Origin: Subdoligranulum variabile
GTDB taxonomy: Bacteria > Bacillota > Clostridia > Oscillospirales > Ruminococcaceae
Assembly: GCF_025152575.1 (NCBI RefSeq)
Contig: NZ_CP102293.1
Location: 1,922,001-1,986,000 of the forward strand
Direction: 5' to 3'
Length of the DNA: 64,000 nt
In this document: positions 24,265 through 32,921 of the stretch, piece by piece
Layout of the letters: every line of letters starts with the position of its first letter
Position numbering within the stretch: position 1 is the stretch's first letter
The notes under the pieces: model-generated
What the model saw: only the letters and a program-made list of their open reading frames with translations
Database searches by the model: none
What the model was told of the DNA's origin: nothing
Program-made: the position numbers and the translations under genes

Positions 24265-25620
24265 TCAGCGCAGGCTCTCGGCCACTTCCTGTACGGTCTG
24301 CAGTTCGGTGGCGGGATCGCTGCCGGCGGCCACATTCTGCATGGCCACGACGATAGCGGTCTCCAGCTCGCTGTTCTGCAGCTTGCGGTTGCCCACGGCG
24401 TTGCTCACGTAGCTGTTGACTTCGTCGATGGACTGCTGCTGCAGCTTGCCGTCCACTTCACCCTGGTAGGTGATCTCGTTGGAGACGGGCGCGCCCTGCA
24501 GGTAGTCCACGTAGATCTGCTGGCCGGTGCCGTTGGCCATGAATTCCACGAACTTCATGGCGGCTTCGGCGTTCTTGCAGTCCTTGTTCACGGCGATCAT
24601 GGTGTCCACACCGGCGGTGCCGCACAGGGTGCCGCTGGGGCTCAGAGAGGGCAGGACGCACATGCCGATGACATCACCCTGGTTGGCGATCTCGGTGCCC
24701 TGGATCTCGGTGTTGCTGGGAGAGATGGGGCCCAGGTGCCAGGAACCGGTGAGGAAGAAGGCAGCCTTGCGGTTGAAGAAGTACTGGTCACGGGCGTCGG
24801 GGTAGGAGTTGACGCCCAGGGCGCCTTCCTCGAAGATGCCGTCGGTGAACAGCTTCTGCCAGGCGGTCATGGTATCCACGAAGCACTGGTCGGTGAAGGA
24901 GCGCTCGCCGGCCTCGGCCTCATAGACGGCGCCTTCCTCGAACTGGTTGGACACCTGCACGAAGACGTCGGAGTTGATCCAGTCGTCCGCAGCGCCCACA
25001 GCCACGGGAATGTAGCCCTTGGCCTTGATGAGCTCGGCGTCGGCCTTCAGTTCTTCATAGGTGCGGGGGATCTCGGTGATGCCGCACTCTTCCAGGATGG
25101 TCTGGTTGTACAGCAGGTCGGTCATGCCGGCCACCAGCAGGGGCATACCCACCAGGGTATCATCCACCTTGCACTGTTCCACCGCGGTGGAGGAGATCAC
25201 ATCCTGCCAGCCGGGCATGTACTGGTCGGCCAGTTCCGACATATCCGCCACGAAGGGGGCGTACTGGGTGGCCATGGTGCCGGTGCTCAGGCCGAACAGG
25301 TCGGGGCCGGTGCCGGAGGCCATGACGACCTGGAGTTTCTCCGTGAAGTCGTCCTGCTCGGTGCGGGTGTAGTCGATCTTGATGTTGGGGTACTGCTCCT
25401 CAAAGGCCACGACCATCTCTTCCCACTGGATGGTGGTGGGCAGCCAGGACCAGAAGGTCAGGGTGACCTGCTCGTCCCCGGCGGAAGCAGCTTCCCCGGT
25501 GGATGCACCGGCGGCTTCGCTGGCGGACTCACTGGCGGAGCTGCCGCCGCAGCCTGCCAGCGAGGAGACAGCCAGGCTCATGGCCAGGCCCAGGGCGAGC
25601 GCGCGTTTCATCTTTTTCAT
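24265..25620 (-). CDS. Carbohydrate ABC transporter substrate-binding lipoprotein
   Basis: A 451-residue lipoprotein with a lysine-rich start, hydrophobic segment, lipobox LAGC and a Ser/Ala/Glu linker. The rest is an SBP_bac_1-type extracellular binding domain (VTLTFWSWLPTTIQWEEMVVAFEEQYPNIKIDY...). It captures an oligosaccharide for the permeases at 27533 and 28342. Context with a GH43 enzyme suggests arabino- or xylo-oligosaccharides. The start at 25620 has ggagg 6 bases upstream. An extended -10 promoter lies at 25683-25688, so it can be made in excess of the permeases. No ATPase gene is present; a shared MsmK-like ATPase elsewhere is expected. Confidence 0.93.
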   Translation of the reverse strand: MKKMKRALALGLAMSLAVSSLAGCGGSSASESASEAAGASTGEAASAGDEQVTLTFWSWLPTTIQWEEMVVAFEEQYPNIKIDYTRTEQDDFTEKLQVVMASGTGPDLFGLSTGTMATQYAPFVADMSELADQYMPGWQDVISSTAVEQCKVDDTLVGMPLLVAGMTDLLYNQTILEECGITEIPRTYEELKADAELIKAKGYIPVAVGAADDWINSDVFVQVSNQFEEGAVYEAEAGERSFTDQCFVDTMTAWQKLFTDGIFEEGALGVNSYPDARDQYFFNRKAAFFLTGSWHLGPISPSNTEIQGTEIANQGDVIGMCVLPSLSPSGTLCGTAGVDTMIAVNKDCKNAEAAMKFVEFMANGTGQQIYVDYLQGAPVSNEITYQGEVDGKLQQQSIDEVNSYVSNAVGNRKLQNSELETAIVVAMQNVAAGSDPATELQTVQEVAESLR

Positions 25621-25682
25621 ACGTTTCCTCCTAACTTTATTCCGGCGCAGGGGCCGGATGGTTTCCGTTGGTTCCTGTGTGC

Positions 25683-25691
25683 AGTATAGCA
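25683..25691 (-). promoter_or_regulatory. Extended -10 promoter of the binding-protein gene
   Basis: On the minus strand TGCTATACT (25691-25683) is an extended -10 element with no strong -35. It lies about 63 bases before the start codon. Confidence 0.55.
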
Positions 25692-25733
25692 AAAATTTGC
25701 GGGGCAGGGCACTCAAATAATTTGCGGTTTATA

Positions 25734-27521
25734 TCAGATTTTTGTGGATTGCCATCCGGTCAGGACGGCGTGTTCCAGCTGCAGGCGCAGGGAACTTCCG
25801 GCGGGCAGGGCGGACGCTTCCCCGGCGGGCAGGGCGTTGACCCGCATCGCCAGGTGATCGCCCTGCCGGCGGCAGCGCAGCACCAGTTCCCCGGTGAACT
25901 GCCGCTCCAGGCAGACCGTTTCCCCGGCCTGCAGGGTCACGGCGCCTTCTCCCCCGGCCTGGAGCACAAAGACTTCCTCCCGGTCTTCGGGGCAGATGCC
26001 TTCCAGCGTCAGCAGGCCGCGGGCGCCGTGCAGGCCCTCCCGGTCTGCGGTGGCGGGGCTCACCGTGAAGCGCTCCCCCAGCCGGGCCAGATCATCCCCC
26101 CACAGATCCCAGTGGTCGGTCACCGTCAGGCCGGTCACCGTCAGTTCGCTGTAGTAGACACGGACCTTGCAGTCACCGCCGCGCACCCGGCTGGCAAAGG
26201 TCAGCAGCAGGTCCTCATCGTAGCGCAGCGTCCAGGCTTCGCAGCAGCCCTCCGCCTGCAAAAGATGGGGCACAAAGGGATCCCAGCCGGCGGGCATCCG
26301 GGCCGAAGCCAGGGTGCGGGTGATGCGGCCGGTGGTCTCCAGCACGGTGACGCAGCCGCGCCCCGTATTGAACTGTATTTCCAGCCGGTTGCCCGCACCG
26401 TCCTCCCGCAGCACCACGCCGTAACGGGCGCCGGTGTGCAGCAGGGTGGGGCAAAGCCACAGTTCGGCACGCACCGCCTCGGGCATGGGGCAGACGGTGT
26501 ATTCTTCACAGTCCCGCAGGTGCAGCGATGGCAGGCTCACCGTGGCGGGGGCGGGAACGGGCTGGGCGTCGGTGGTGGGCGGCGCCATGTACAGCCCCCG
26601 CATCCCCTGTTCCAGCGGCGCAATGTGCATTTCCCGCTGTTCCTCCCCGGGGCGGATGGGCTGGGTGGCGTCCCGGCCGTGGTAGACCATCCACAGGTCG
26701 GTCAGGTCGGGGGCAAAGGCCACCGTGTTGTGGCCGGTGCCTTCCACCTGGCCGTTCTTGCGGATCAGCGGCGCCCAGGACCCGTTCAGGGTTTGCTTCT
26801 TCCAGTCCATTTCCCGCAGGTCTGCTTTGTTTTCGGCCCAGGCGTAGCCCACATAGTAGTTCACGTCGGTGTAGCAGTTGGCCGAATAGAGCAGGAAGCT
26901 GCGCTGCGGCCCGGGCACGAAGCAGGCCCCCTCGATGGTATACCAGTCCCGCCCGTCGCCGAAGCGGTTTTTCTCGTAGATCTCCTGGGGCAGGCTGGGC
27001 AGCACCACCGGGGCGGGATTGCCCTCCAGCCGGTCGGGGGCGATGAACTTGTCCACCAGAATGCAGGTGCCGGGGGCGTCCTGGGTGTTGCCCACCCAGT
27101 TGTTCACCGAGTAGAACAGATACACCTCATTGTGCCAGACCACCGGATGGGCGTCGATGGAAAAGGTGGGGAAGAGGGTCTTCTGCCAGGTAAAGGGGCC
27201 CAGGGGATCGGTGGCGGTGGCCAGCTGCATCTTTTCGCCGTTGCCGTCGTCCTCCCCGATGGGGTTGCTGGAATAGTACATGCAGAAGGTGCCATTGCGG
27301 TAGATCACCGCCGGCGCCCAGAAATCGTGGCGTCTCGGCTGCTGGATGGCGTAACCCTGCCAGGTCCAGTGGACCAGGTCGGGGGAACTGCTGACCTTGA
27401 CGCCGTCGGCGTCGGTGGCGTAGCAGTAATATTGGCCGCACCAGCGCAGCACAAAGGGGTCGGGATTGGTGTGGTGTGCCCCGTCCGCGAAGGGAACGGG
27501 ATTGCAGAACAGATTCGGCAT
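25734..27521 (-). CDS. Glycoside hydrolase family 43 enzyme with C-terminal beta-sandwich
   Basis: A 595-residue protein. The N-terminal five-bladed propeller of GH43 is visible through its three acids: NPDPFVL (base Asp), FSIDAHPV (pKa-modulating Asp) and YTIEGACF (acid Glu). Residues from about 330 form beta-sandwich regions. GH43 enzymes remove arabinose or xylose from arabinan or arabinoxylan. No signal peptide is seen, so it acts on imported oligosaccharides. RBS gaggagg precedes the ATG at 27521. It sits 11 bases after the permease gene and is part of that operon. Exact specificity is not assignable from sequence alone. Confidence 0.88.
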   Translation of the reverse strand: MPNLFCNPVPFADGAHHTNPDPFVLRWCGQYYCYATDADGVKVSSSPDLVHWTWQGYAIQQPRRHDFWAPAVIYRNGTFCMYYSSNPIGEDDGNGEKMQLATATDPLGPFTWQKTLFPTFSIDAHPVVWHNEVYLFYSVNNWVGNTQDAPGTCILVDKFIAPDRLEGNPAPVVLPSLPQEIYEKNRFGDGRDWYTIEGACFVPGPQRSFLLYSANCYTDVNYYVGYAWAENKADLREMDWKKQTLNGSWAPLIRKNGQVEGTGHNTVAFAPDLTDLWMVYHGRDATQPIRPGEEQREMHIAPLEQGMRGLYMAPPTTDAQPVPAPATVSLPSLHLRDCEEYTVCPMPEAVRAELWLCPTLLHTGARYGVVLREDGAGNRLEIQFNTGRGCVTVLETTGRITRTLASARMPAGWDPFVPHLLQAEGCCEAWTLRYDEDLLLTFASRVRGGDCKVRVYYSELTVTGLTVTDHWDLWGDDLARLGERFTVSPATADREGLHGARGLLTLEGICPEDREEVFVLQAGGEGAVTLQAGETVCLERQFTGELVLRCRRQGDHLAMRVNALPAGEASALPAGSSLRLQLEHAVLTGWQSTKI

Positions 27522-27532
27522 GGAAAACCTCC

Positions 27533-28336
27533 TCAGCCCTTGACGGCGCCCGCCGTGATGCCGGACACCAGCCACTTCTGGCTGGTCAGGTAGACCACGA
27601 TGGAGGGCAGCGTCAGCAGGACCATGACGGCGTAGATGCGGGCCACTTCCGAGGGGCTCTGGAAGGTGCCGGACACAAAGTACTGGGCGGCCAGGGTGAC
27701 GGTGTAGTTGGCATCGCTGCGCACCATCAACAGGGGGATCAGGTAGTCGTTCCAGGAATAGATGAAGGTCAGCACCAGGACGTTGGCGATGATGGGCACG
27801 CTCAGGGGCATCATCAGCTGGGCCCAGATGCGCAGGGTGCTGGCGCCGTCGATGGTGGCGCTTTCCACCAGTTCATTGGGGACGGTGTCGAAGTAGTTCT
27901 TGGTCATCATCAGCATCATGGGGGCGTTGAAGGCCACCATGGGGATGATGCAGCCCAGGTGGGTGTCGATGAGGCCCATCTTGTTGATGGTGGAGAACAT
28001 GGGGGTGACCACGGCAGCGGAGGGCAGGGCCAGGCAGGCCAGCAGGGCGCCGTAGATGTACTTGCCGCCCCGGATGCGCAGCTTGCTGAAAGCGTAGCCC
28101 GCCAGGGAAGCGATGAGGCAGACGATGACGGCGGTGGAAGCCGCGATGAAGAAGCTGTTGAAGATGACGTTGAAGTAAGGGATCTTCTCGTAGGTCAGTA
28201 CGTAGACGTAGTTGTCCAGGCCGTTGACCTGGAAGGATTTGGCCAGGGCCAGCAGCATGGGGGTGATCCAGATCACCGCACAGACGGTAAGGACCACGTA
28301 GGTGGGGATCATCAGTTTCCGGCGCTGTTCTCTCAT
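27533..28336 (-). CDS. Carbohydrate ABC transporter permease (MalG type)
   Basis: A 267-residue inner-membrane protein with six hydrophobic segments and the coupling motif in ESATIDGASTLRIWAQLMMPLSVPII. It is the MalG-type partner of the MalF-type protein encoded 5 bases upstream (28342-29217). Together they form the channel for the binding protein at 24265. It ends with KWLVSGITAGAVKG, the usual C-terminus of this family. Confidence 0.94.
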   Translation of the reverse strand: MREQRRKLMIPTYVVLTVCAVIWITPMLLALAKSFQVNGLDNYVYVLTYEKIPYFNVIFNSFFIAASTAVIVCLIASLAGYAFSKLRIRGGKYIYGALLACLALPSAAVVTPMFSTINKMGLIDTHLGCIIPMVAFNAPMMLMMTKNYFDTVPNELVESATIDGASTLRIWAQLMMPLSVPIIANVLVLTFIYSWNDYLIPLLMVRSDANYTVTLAAQYFVSGTFQSPSEVARIYAVMVLLTLPSIVVYLTSQKWLVSGITAGAVKG

Positions 28337-28341
28337 GGTTG

Positions 28342-29217
28342 TCAGTCCTCCTCCTTGCTCAGGCGCACCTGCAGCACCGCCATGATCAGGGCGATGACCA
28401 GGATGGCCACACCGATGGCGGCACTCTCACCGGCGTTGAAGTCCTTGAAAGCCTTCTCGTACAGATAGGTGTTCAGGAAGGCGGTAGCGCGGCCGGGGCC
28501 GCCGTTGGTCAGCAGTTTGACCAGGTCGAAGGTCTTCAGCGAACCTACGATGCCCAGGATGATCAGCACGTTGGTGGTGCCGCGGACCATGGGCAGGGTG
28601 ATGCTGAAGGTGGTGCGCCAGAAACCGGCGCCGTCCAGCATGGCGGATTCATAGACATCGTCGGGCAGGCTCATGAGGGCGGCGTAGTAGGTGATCATCG
28701 AGAAGCCCATCCACTGGAAGATGTTGACCATGATGATGGAGAACAGGGCCCATTTCTTGTCGCCCAGCCAGGACTGGGCGGCCCAGTCCATGCCCAGGGA
28801 GCGGAAGAGGTTGTTCAGGTCGCCGGTGGCGGGGTTGAGGATGATGCGGAAGATGGCCGTGGTGATGGATGTGGCCAGGGCGATGGGCAGGAAGAAGATG
28901 GTCTTGTAGACGTTGCTGCCCTTGAAGCGGTATTTCAGCAGCACCGCCAAAATAAAGCCCAGCAGTGCCTGGGGGAACACCGTGCCGAAGAAGAAAATGA
29001 CGTTGTTGCGCACGGCCAGCCAGAAGGTGCTGTCGGTGAGCATCTCTTTATAGTTGTCCAGCTGGACCCATTCCCAGCTGTCCGAGATGCCGTTCCAGTC
29101 GGTGAAACTGATCACCAGGGTAAAGCCGATGCAGTAGTAGATGAAAGCCAGGGACAGTACGAGGATAGGCACAAGGTACAAATAATTGCGCCAACCGTTT
29201 TTTGATATCATTCGCAT
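28342..29217 (-). CDS. Carbohydrate ABC transporter permease (MalF type)
   Basis: A 291-residue six-span permease with the coupling motif ESAMLDGAGFWRTTFSITLPMVRGTT. It is the first gene of the ABC/GH43 operon. The start at 29217 has ggagg 7 bases upstream; ATG at 29211 is an alternative. A TATCAT -10 lies at 29247-29242 on the minus strand without a good -35, as expected for an activator-dependent promoter. The AraC-type regulator gene ends 64 bases upstream and is the natural activator. Confidence 0.93.
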   Translation of the reverse strand: MRMISKNGWRNYLYLVPILVLSLAFIYYCIGFTLVISFTDWNGISDSWEWVQLDNYKEMLTDSTFWLAVRNNVIFFFGTVFPQALLGFILAVLLKYRFKGSNVYKTIFFLPIALATSITTAIFRIILNPATGDLNNLFRSLGMDWAAQSWLGDKKWALFSIIMVNIFQWMGFSMITYYAALMSLPDDVYESAMLDGAGFWRTTFSITLPMVRGTTNVLIILGIVGSLKTFDLVKLLTNGGPGRATAFLNTYLYEKAFKDFNAGESAAIGVAILVIALIMAVLQVRLSKEED

Positions 29218-29280
29218 AGCGACACCTCCGTTTGTGTCGTTATGATACCATTCCGGCTGGCGCAATCTGACGGAAAATAT

Positions 29281-30840
29281 TTAGTTTTTACTACAATTTT
29301 TTGCTACAAACTCCGAGGGGGTCATCCCCTCGCTCTCCCGGAAGACCTTGAAGAAATAGTTGTAGCTGCGGAATCCCGTGCGCTCCACGATCTCCTTCAT
29401 GGAAAGGTCCTGGCGGATCAGCAGGGCCTTGGCTGCGCGCAGCCGCACGGCGTTGAGGAACTCCACGAACCGCTGGCCCACCTCGCTCTTGAAGGCGCGG
29501 CTCAGGTGGGTGTAGCTGACCCCGGCGTAGTCGGCGCAGTCCTGGAGGGAGATGTCCCGGGCGTAGTTCTGCAGGATGAATTCCTGGGCCCGGGCCACCG
29601 CCGCCGAGGAGGGGGTCTGGGCCGGCTCGCTGCGCATCAGCCGCAGGGTCTGTTCCCGCAGGTCTGCCGCGGTCTGGTCCAGGATCTCAAACTGGGCCAG
29701 CCGCTGGAACAGTTCCGCCCGGCCCGCCTCGTCCAGCAGCCCCACGTGGAGGTACAGCTCGGTGATCCGGCGCAGGGCGGCGCGCACGGCCTTGCGGCAG
29801 GCGTGTTCCCGCCGCAGGAAGGCGAACAGCTCCTGGATGGCGTCCTGGGCGTTGGTGCTGTCCCGCTGCTGCACGGCGAAGGAGAGCGCCGACCAGGCGC
29901 TGCCGGGCAGGGGCAGGGGGCGCTGATGGACGGCGGGGCTGTGGGCCACCGGGAAGATCCGGTCGCCGCCGAGAAAGAGCTTGGCCTCCATGGCGGCGTC
30001 CAGCCGGTTGATCTGTTCCAGGGCCCGGGGCAGATCCAGCTGGGGGCTGCCCACGCCGATGGTCAGGGTGGTGTCCAGCAGCCGCAGGCTGGTGCGCTTG
30101 AGACGGGAACAGAAGTTGTTGACGCTGTTCATGACGAAGAGCAGGCTGTTCTGGTCAAAAAAGGAGAGGATCAGCAGGATGTGCTGCTGTTGGGTGAGGC
30201 AGTAGACATAGCGGTATTTGGTGCCCAGGATCTGGGCGATGATGTCGCACACCGCCTTGCAGACGTCCCGGCGGATCTCCTGCCAGTGAACGCCGGGGGC
30301 GCAGCGGTAGTCGGGGCTGATGACCAGGGGCGCCAGACCGCTCTTGTCAAAAGCGATCTCTCCCCGGTCCACCATGGCACCGATGGTCTCGGCGGTGAAG
30401 TGGTCGGGGCTCTCGAAGCAGTAGCCCGCCAGATTTTTCAGCGTCCGGCCTACGGGCTGGATGTGGTAGCGTTCCCGCACGGCGTCCAGAACCTCCAGCA
30501 GCCGCTCCCGGGTCAGGTCGTGCTTGAGCAGATAGTCCGCCACCCCTGCCACCATGCAGCCGCGGGTGTAGCGGAAATCGTCAAAGCTGGAAATGGCGAT
30601 CACCGCGATGTCCGGCAGGGATATCCGGATCATCTGCAGCAGTTCCAGCCCGTCCATGGCGGGCATCTGCATGTCGCACAGCAGGATCTCCACATCGTTC
30701 TCCCGCAGCCACCGCAGGGCGGCCCGGCCGTCCTGGAAATCCGCTGCCACCTCGTACAGCGGATGGTCCTGCAGGTGCAGCTTGATGGAATTGCGGGCGG
30801 CCAGGTCGTCATCCACGATCACGATCCGGATCTTGTTCAT
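29281..30840 (-). CDS. YesN-type response regulator with AraC domain
   Basis: A 519-residue regulator. The receiver domain has IVDDD at residues 8-12, phospho-acceptor Asp56 (LLCDMQMP) and a lysine in YLLKHDL. The middle region is uncharacterised. A C-terminal AraC double helix-turn-helix covers about 415-515 (ISLQDCADYAGVSYTHLSRAFKSEVG). It likely activates the ABC/GH43 operon directly downstream on the same strand. Its ATG lies inside the kinase gene, giving an unusually long 32-base overlap. Confidence 0.92.
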   Translation of the reverse strand: MNKIRIVIVDDDLAARNSIKLHLQDHPLYEVAADFQDGRAALRWLRENDVEILLCDMQMPAMDGLELLQMIRISLPDIAVIAISSFDDFRYTRGCMVAGVADYLLKHDLTRERLLEVLDAVRERYHIQPVGRTLKNLAGYCFESPDHFTAETIGAMVDRGEIAFDKSGLAPLVISPDYRCAPGVHWQEIRRDVCKAVCDIIAQILGTKYRYVYCLTQQQHILLILSFFDQNSLLFVMNSVNNFCSRLKRTSLRLLDTTLTIGVGSPQLDLPRALEQINRLDAAMEAKLFLGGDRIFPVAHSPAVHQRPLPLPGSAWSALSFAVQQRDSTNAQDAIQELFAFLRREHACRKAVRAALRRITELYLHVGLLDEAGRAELFQRLAQFEILDQTAADLREQTLRLMRSEPAQTPSSAAVARAQEFILQNYARDISLQDCADYAGVSYTHLSRAFKSEVGQRFVEFLNAVRLRAAKALLIRQDLSMKEIVERTGFRSYNYFFKVFRESEGMTPSEFVAKNCSKN

Positions 30841-32608
30841 CCGTTTTCCTCCTCTCCTGGGCTGCGGTGAGCGCCGCAGCCTCCTCCTCTTCCTCCTCAG
30901 CCCGGCGGCGCACCGGCAGCGTGAAGATCGCCCGGGTATACCGGCCGATCTCGCTGGTGTACTCCAGCCCGAAGGGCTCATCACATTCCATCCGGATGCG
31001 CTGCATCACGTTGGGCACCCCGATGCTGCTCACCGACACCCCGGTGCGGCGGCTGTCGGTCATCAGTGCCCGGATCTGGGCGTCGGTCATGCCGGCGCCG
31101 TTGTCCTCCACCGTGATGAGCAGCCGGTCCTCCTCCACCTGGGCGGCGATGCGCAGCAGGTTGTTGCAGGACAGACTGTGGGAAAAGCCGTGGACCAGGG
31201 CGTTCTCTACCACCGGCTGCAGGATGAACCGGGGCACAAAAAGGGCCTGGCAGTCCTCCTCCACAGCGTACTCCACCTCGAACTGGTAGTTGCCGCTGTA
31301 CTCCATGATCTCCAGATAGCTCTTCACATAGTCCAGCTCGGCGGAAAGGGGCACGAACCGTTCGCTCTGCCGCATGACGCTGCGCAGCAGCCGGGACAGG
31401 GCGTTGGTCAGCGGAATGATGCTGTCGGCATGCTGGACCTTGGCCATCCAGGCCACCACGTTCAGCGTGTTGGAGACAAAATGGGGGTTGATCTGGGCCT
31501 GCAGCAGCTTGAGCTGCATGTCCTGTTTCTGGCGCTCGTAGACCGCCACCTCGTTTATCAGCTTTTTCAGCCGGGCCACCATGTGATTGAAGGTGGAGGC
31601 CATGACGGCGATCTCGTCCCGGGTGCTGACGGTGTAGCGCACATCCAGGTCGCCCTGGCCCACCTGGTGCATGGCGTTGCGGAAGCCCGCGATCTCGGCG
31701 TTGATCCGCCGGGAGATGGCCATGGCAATGCCGAAAGCCAGCAGAAAGACCGCAAGCACCAACCCGCCGCTGTAGTACAGGCCGTGCTGGATCTCCCGGG
31801 TATAGACGGCGCTGGGGATCATCATGTGCAGCGTCCAGCCTGCCTGGGGCGCGGCGTAGGTGCTGTAAACATAGTCGGCGTCGTCCCGGCGGGTCTGCAG
31901 GGGGGCATCGCCGCAGTTGGTGAAGATCATGTCCTGGCGGTCGTTCTGCACCTGGAACAGACTGCCCTCCGGCAGATGGTCGCTGAACATCTGCTCGATG
32001 ACACTGTAGTCAAAGTAGAGCACGGTGTAGCCCACCAGTTCCCGGTTGGAATCCAGGACGGCCCGCACCGAGGGCACCACGAAATCCGAGGTCAGATAGA
32101 CCCCCACGTTGTCCACCTGCAGGGGACTCAGCATGACCATGGATTGCCGCAGCTGCTCATCGTCGGTCTCGGCAATCATCTCGCTGAGTTTGTCGTAATT
32201 CTGCACGATGTGCCCGCTGGTGAACCGGTACCCTTTGCAGGAAACGATGTCGATGCCCACAATATAATATTTGTAGCCGTTCATCGAGCTGATGAACTCC
32301 TTGAGGATGCGCTGGTTCTGCAAGTAAGTACCGTTGAGGACTCCGTTGACCTCCACCACGTTGTGCTCGATGGCGGCCAGGGGATTCACCACGTTCTCCT
32401 CGTTGAGGGCGATCATCGTGCACATGTGCTGGGTGTCGGTGAGGATGTAGTCGAAGGCATTGTAGGCATCCCGCATGGCGCTCTGGGACAGGTTGTTCAG
32501 ATACAGCCGGGTGATGTCCTGGGCGGTGCGGTACCACACCACCGATACCAGCATCCCCAGAAATGCCAGGATGCCACAGAGAAAAAACAGTTTTCGGCGG
32601 ATCGTCAT
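30809..32608 (-). CDS. YesM-type sensor histidine kinase
   Basis: A 599-residue membrane kinase. TM1 is at about 7-27, a large extracellular region of about 270 residues (Cache-like in layout) follows, TM2 is near 300-325, then HAMP (FRNAMHQVGQGDLDVRY). The His_kinase motif is QINPHFVSNTLN, followed by HATPase (QPVVENALVHGF, DNGAGMT). An acidic tail (EEEEEEAA) precedes the C-terminus. It senses an external signal, plausibly the oligosaccharide or binding protein, and phosphorylates the regulator at 29281. The start at 32608 has aaggag 9 bases upstream; a TATACT -10 lies at 32638-32633. Confidence 0.92.
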   Translation of the reverse strand: MTIRRKLFFLCGILAFLGMLVSVVWYRTAQDITRLYLNNLSQSAMRDAYNAFDYILTDTQHMCTMIALNEENVVNPLAAIEHNVVEVNGVLNGTYLQNQRILKEFISSMNGYKYYIVGIDIVSCKGYRFTSGHIVQNYDKLSEMIAETDDEQLRQSMVMLSPLQVDNVGVYLTSDFVVPSVRAVLDSNRELVGYTVLYFDYSVIEQMFSDHLPEGSLFQVQNDRQDMIFTNCGDAPLQTRRDDADYVYSTYAAPQAGWTLHMMIPSAVYTREIQHGLYYSGGLVLAVFLLAFGIAMAISRRINAEIAGFRNAMHQVGQGDLDVRYTVSTRDEIAVMASTFNHMVARLKKLINEVAVYERQKQDMQLKLLQAQINPHFVSNTLNVVAWMAKVQHADSIIPLTNALSRLLRSVMRQSERFVPLSAELDYVKSYLEIMEYSGNYQFEVEYAVEEDCQALFVPRFILQPVVENALVHGFSHSLSCNNLLRIAAQVEEDRLLITVEDNGAGMTDAQIRALMTDSRRTGVSVSSIGVPNVMQRIRMECDEPFGLEYTSEIGRYTRAIFTLPVRRRAEEEEEEAAALTAAQERRKTDEQDPDRDRG

Positions 32609-32716
32609 GACACACTTCTCCTTATAGAACCCAGTATACCATGGCAGGATCGCCCGCCCGGCTACTCTTTTTTGAGGTTTACTGCGTTTTTTTGCGCCCC
32701 GCGGCGGATTTTTCTG

Positions 32717-32750
32717 CAAAAAACAACCTGCACAAAAGTGTGCAGGTTGT
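32717..32750 (-). terminator. Intrinsic terminator of the candidate small RNA
   Basis: ACAACCTGCAC (32750-32740, minus strand) pairs with GTGCAGGTTGT (32733-32723), followed by TTTTTT. It lies more than 100 bases upstream of the kinase start. Confidence 0.85.
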
Positions 32751-32787
32751 CAAAGAACCACGCCGGCTCCCGGGGGGAGCGCAACTG
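32717..32787 (-). ncRNA. Candidate small RNA of about 70 nt
   Basis: Downstream of the promoter at 32793-32822 the expected transcript begins near 32787. It contains a GCTCCC/GGGAGC hairpin and ends in the intrinsic terminator at 32717-32750. No start codon with an RBS is seen. The next gene has its own -10 after this terminator. An independent sRNA or a terminated leader are both possible. Confidence 0.4.
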
Positions 32788-32792
32788 GCTGT

Positions 32793-32822
32793 ATTATACC
32801 ATGGGGGAAGAAACAGAGTCAA
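32793..32822 (-). promoter_or_regulatory. Promoter of the candidate small RNA
   Basis: On the minus strand TTGACT (32822-32817), an 18-base spacer and TATAAT (32798-32793), one of the best sigma-A matches in the window. Confidence 0.7.
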
Positions 32823-32882
32823 ACCGGGAAAAAAAGGCGCCAGTTCATCCGGAGAGGATCGGATGAAAAACAGAAAGATAAA

Positions 32883-32916
32883 CCATCGGCCCGCCCCGCA
32901 AGGGGTGGGCCGATGG
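32883..32916 (-). terminator. Terminator of the pentose operon
   Basis: A 15-bp stem (32883-32897 with 32902-32916, one wobble, loop gcaa) lies just after the rpe stop, followed on the minus strand by a T-rich tail (TTTATCTTT). Confidence 0.8.
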
Positions 32917-32921
32917 ACAGA

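Larger units (their letters stand above)
32609..32921. other. Intergenic region with kinase promoter, candidate sRNA and operon terminator
   Basis: This 313-base gap contains no supportable coding frame. Reading along the minus strand it holds the terminator of the pentose operon (32883-32916), a near-consensus promoter (32793-32822), a short hairpin ending in a second terminator (32717-32750), and the -10 of the kinase gene (32633-32638). Confidence 0.7.
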
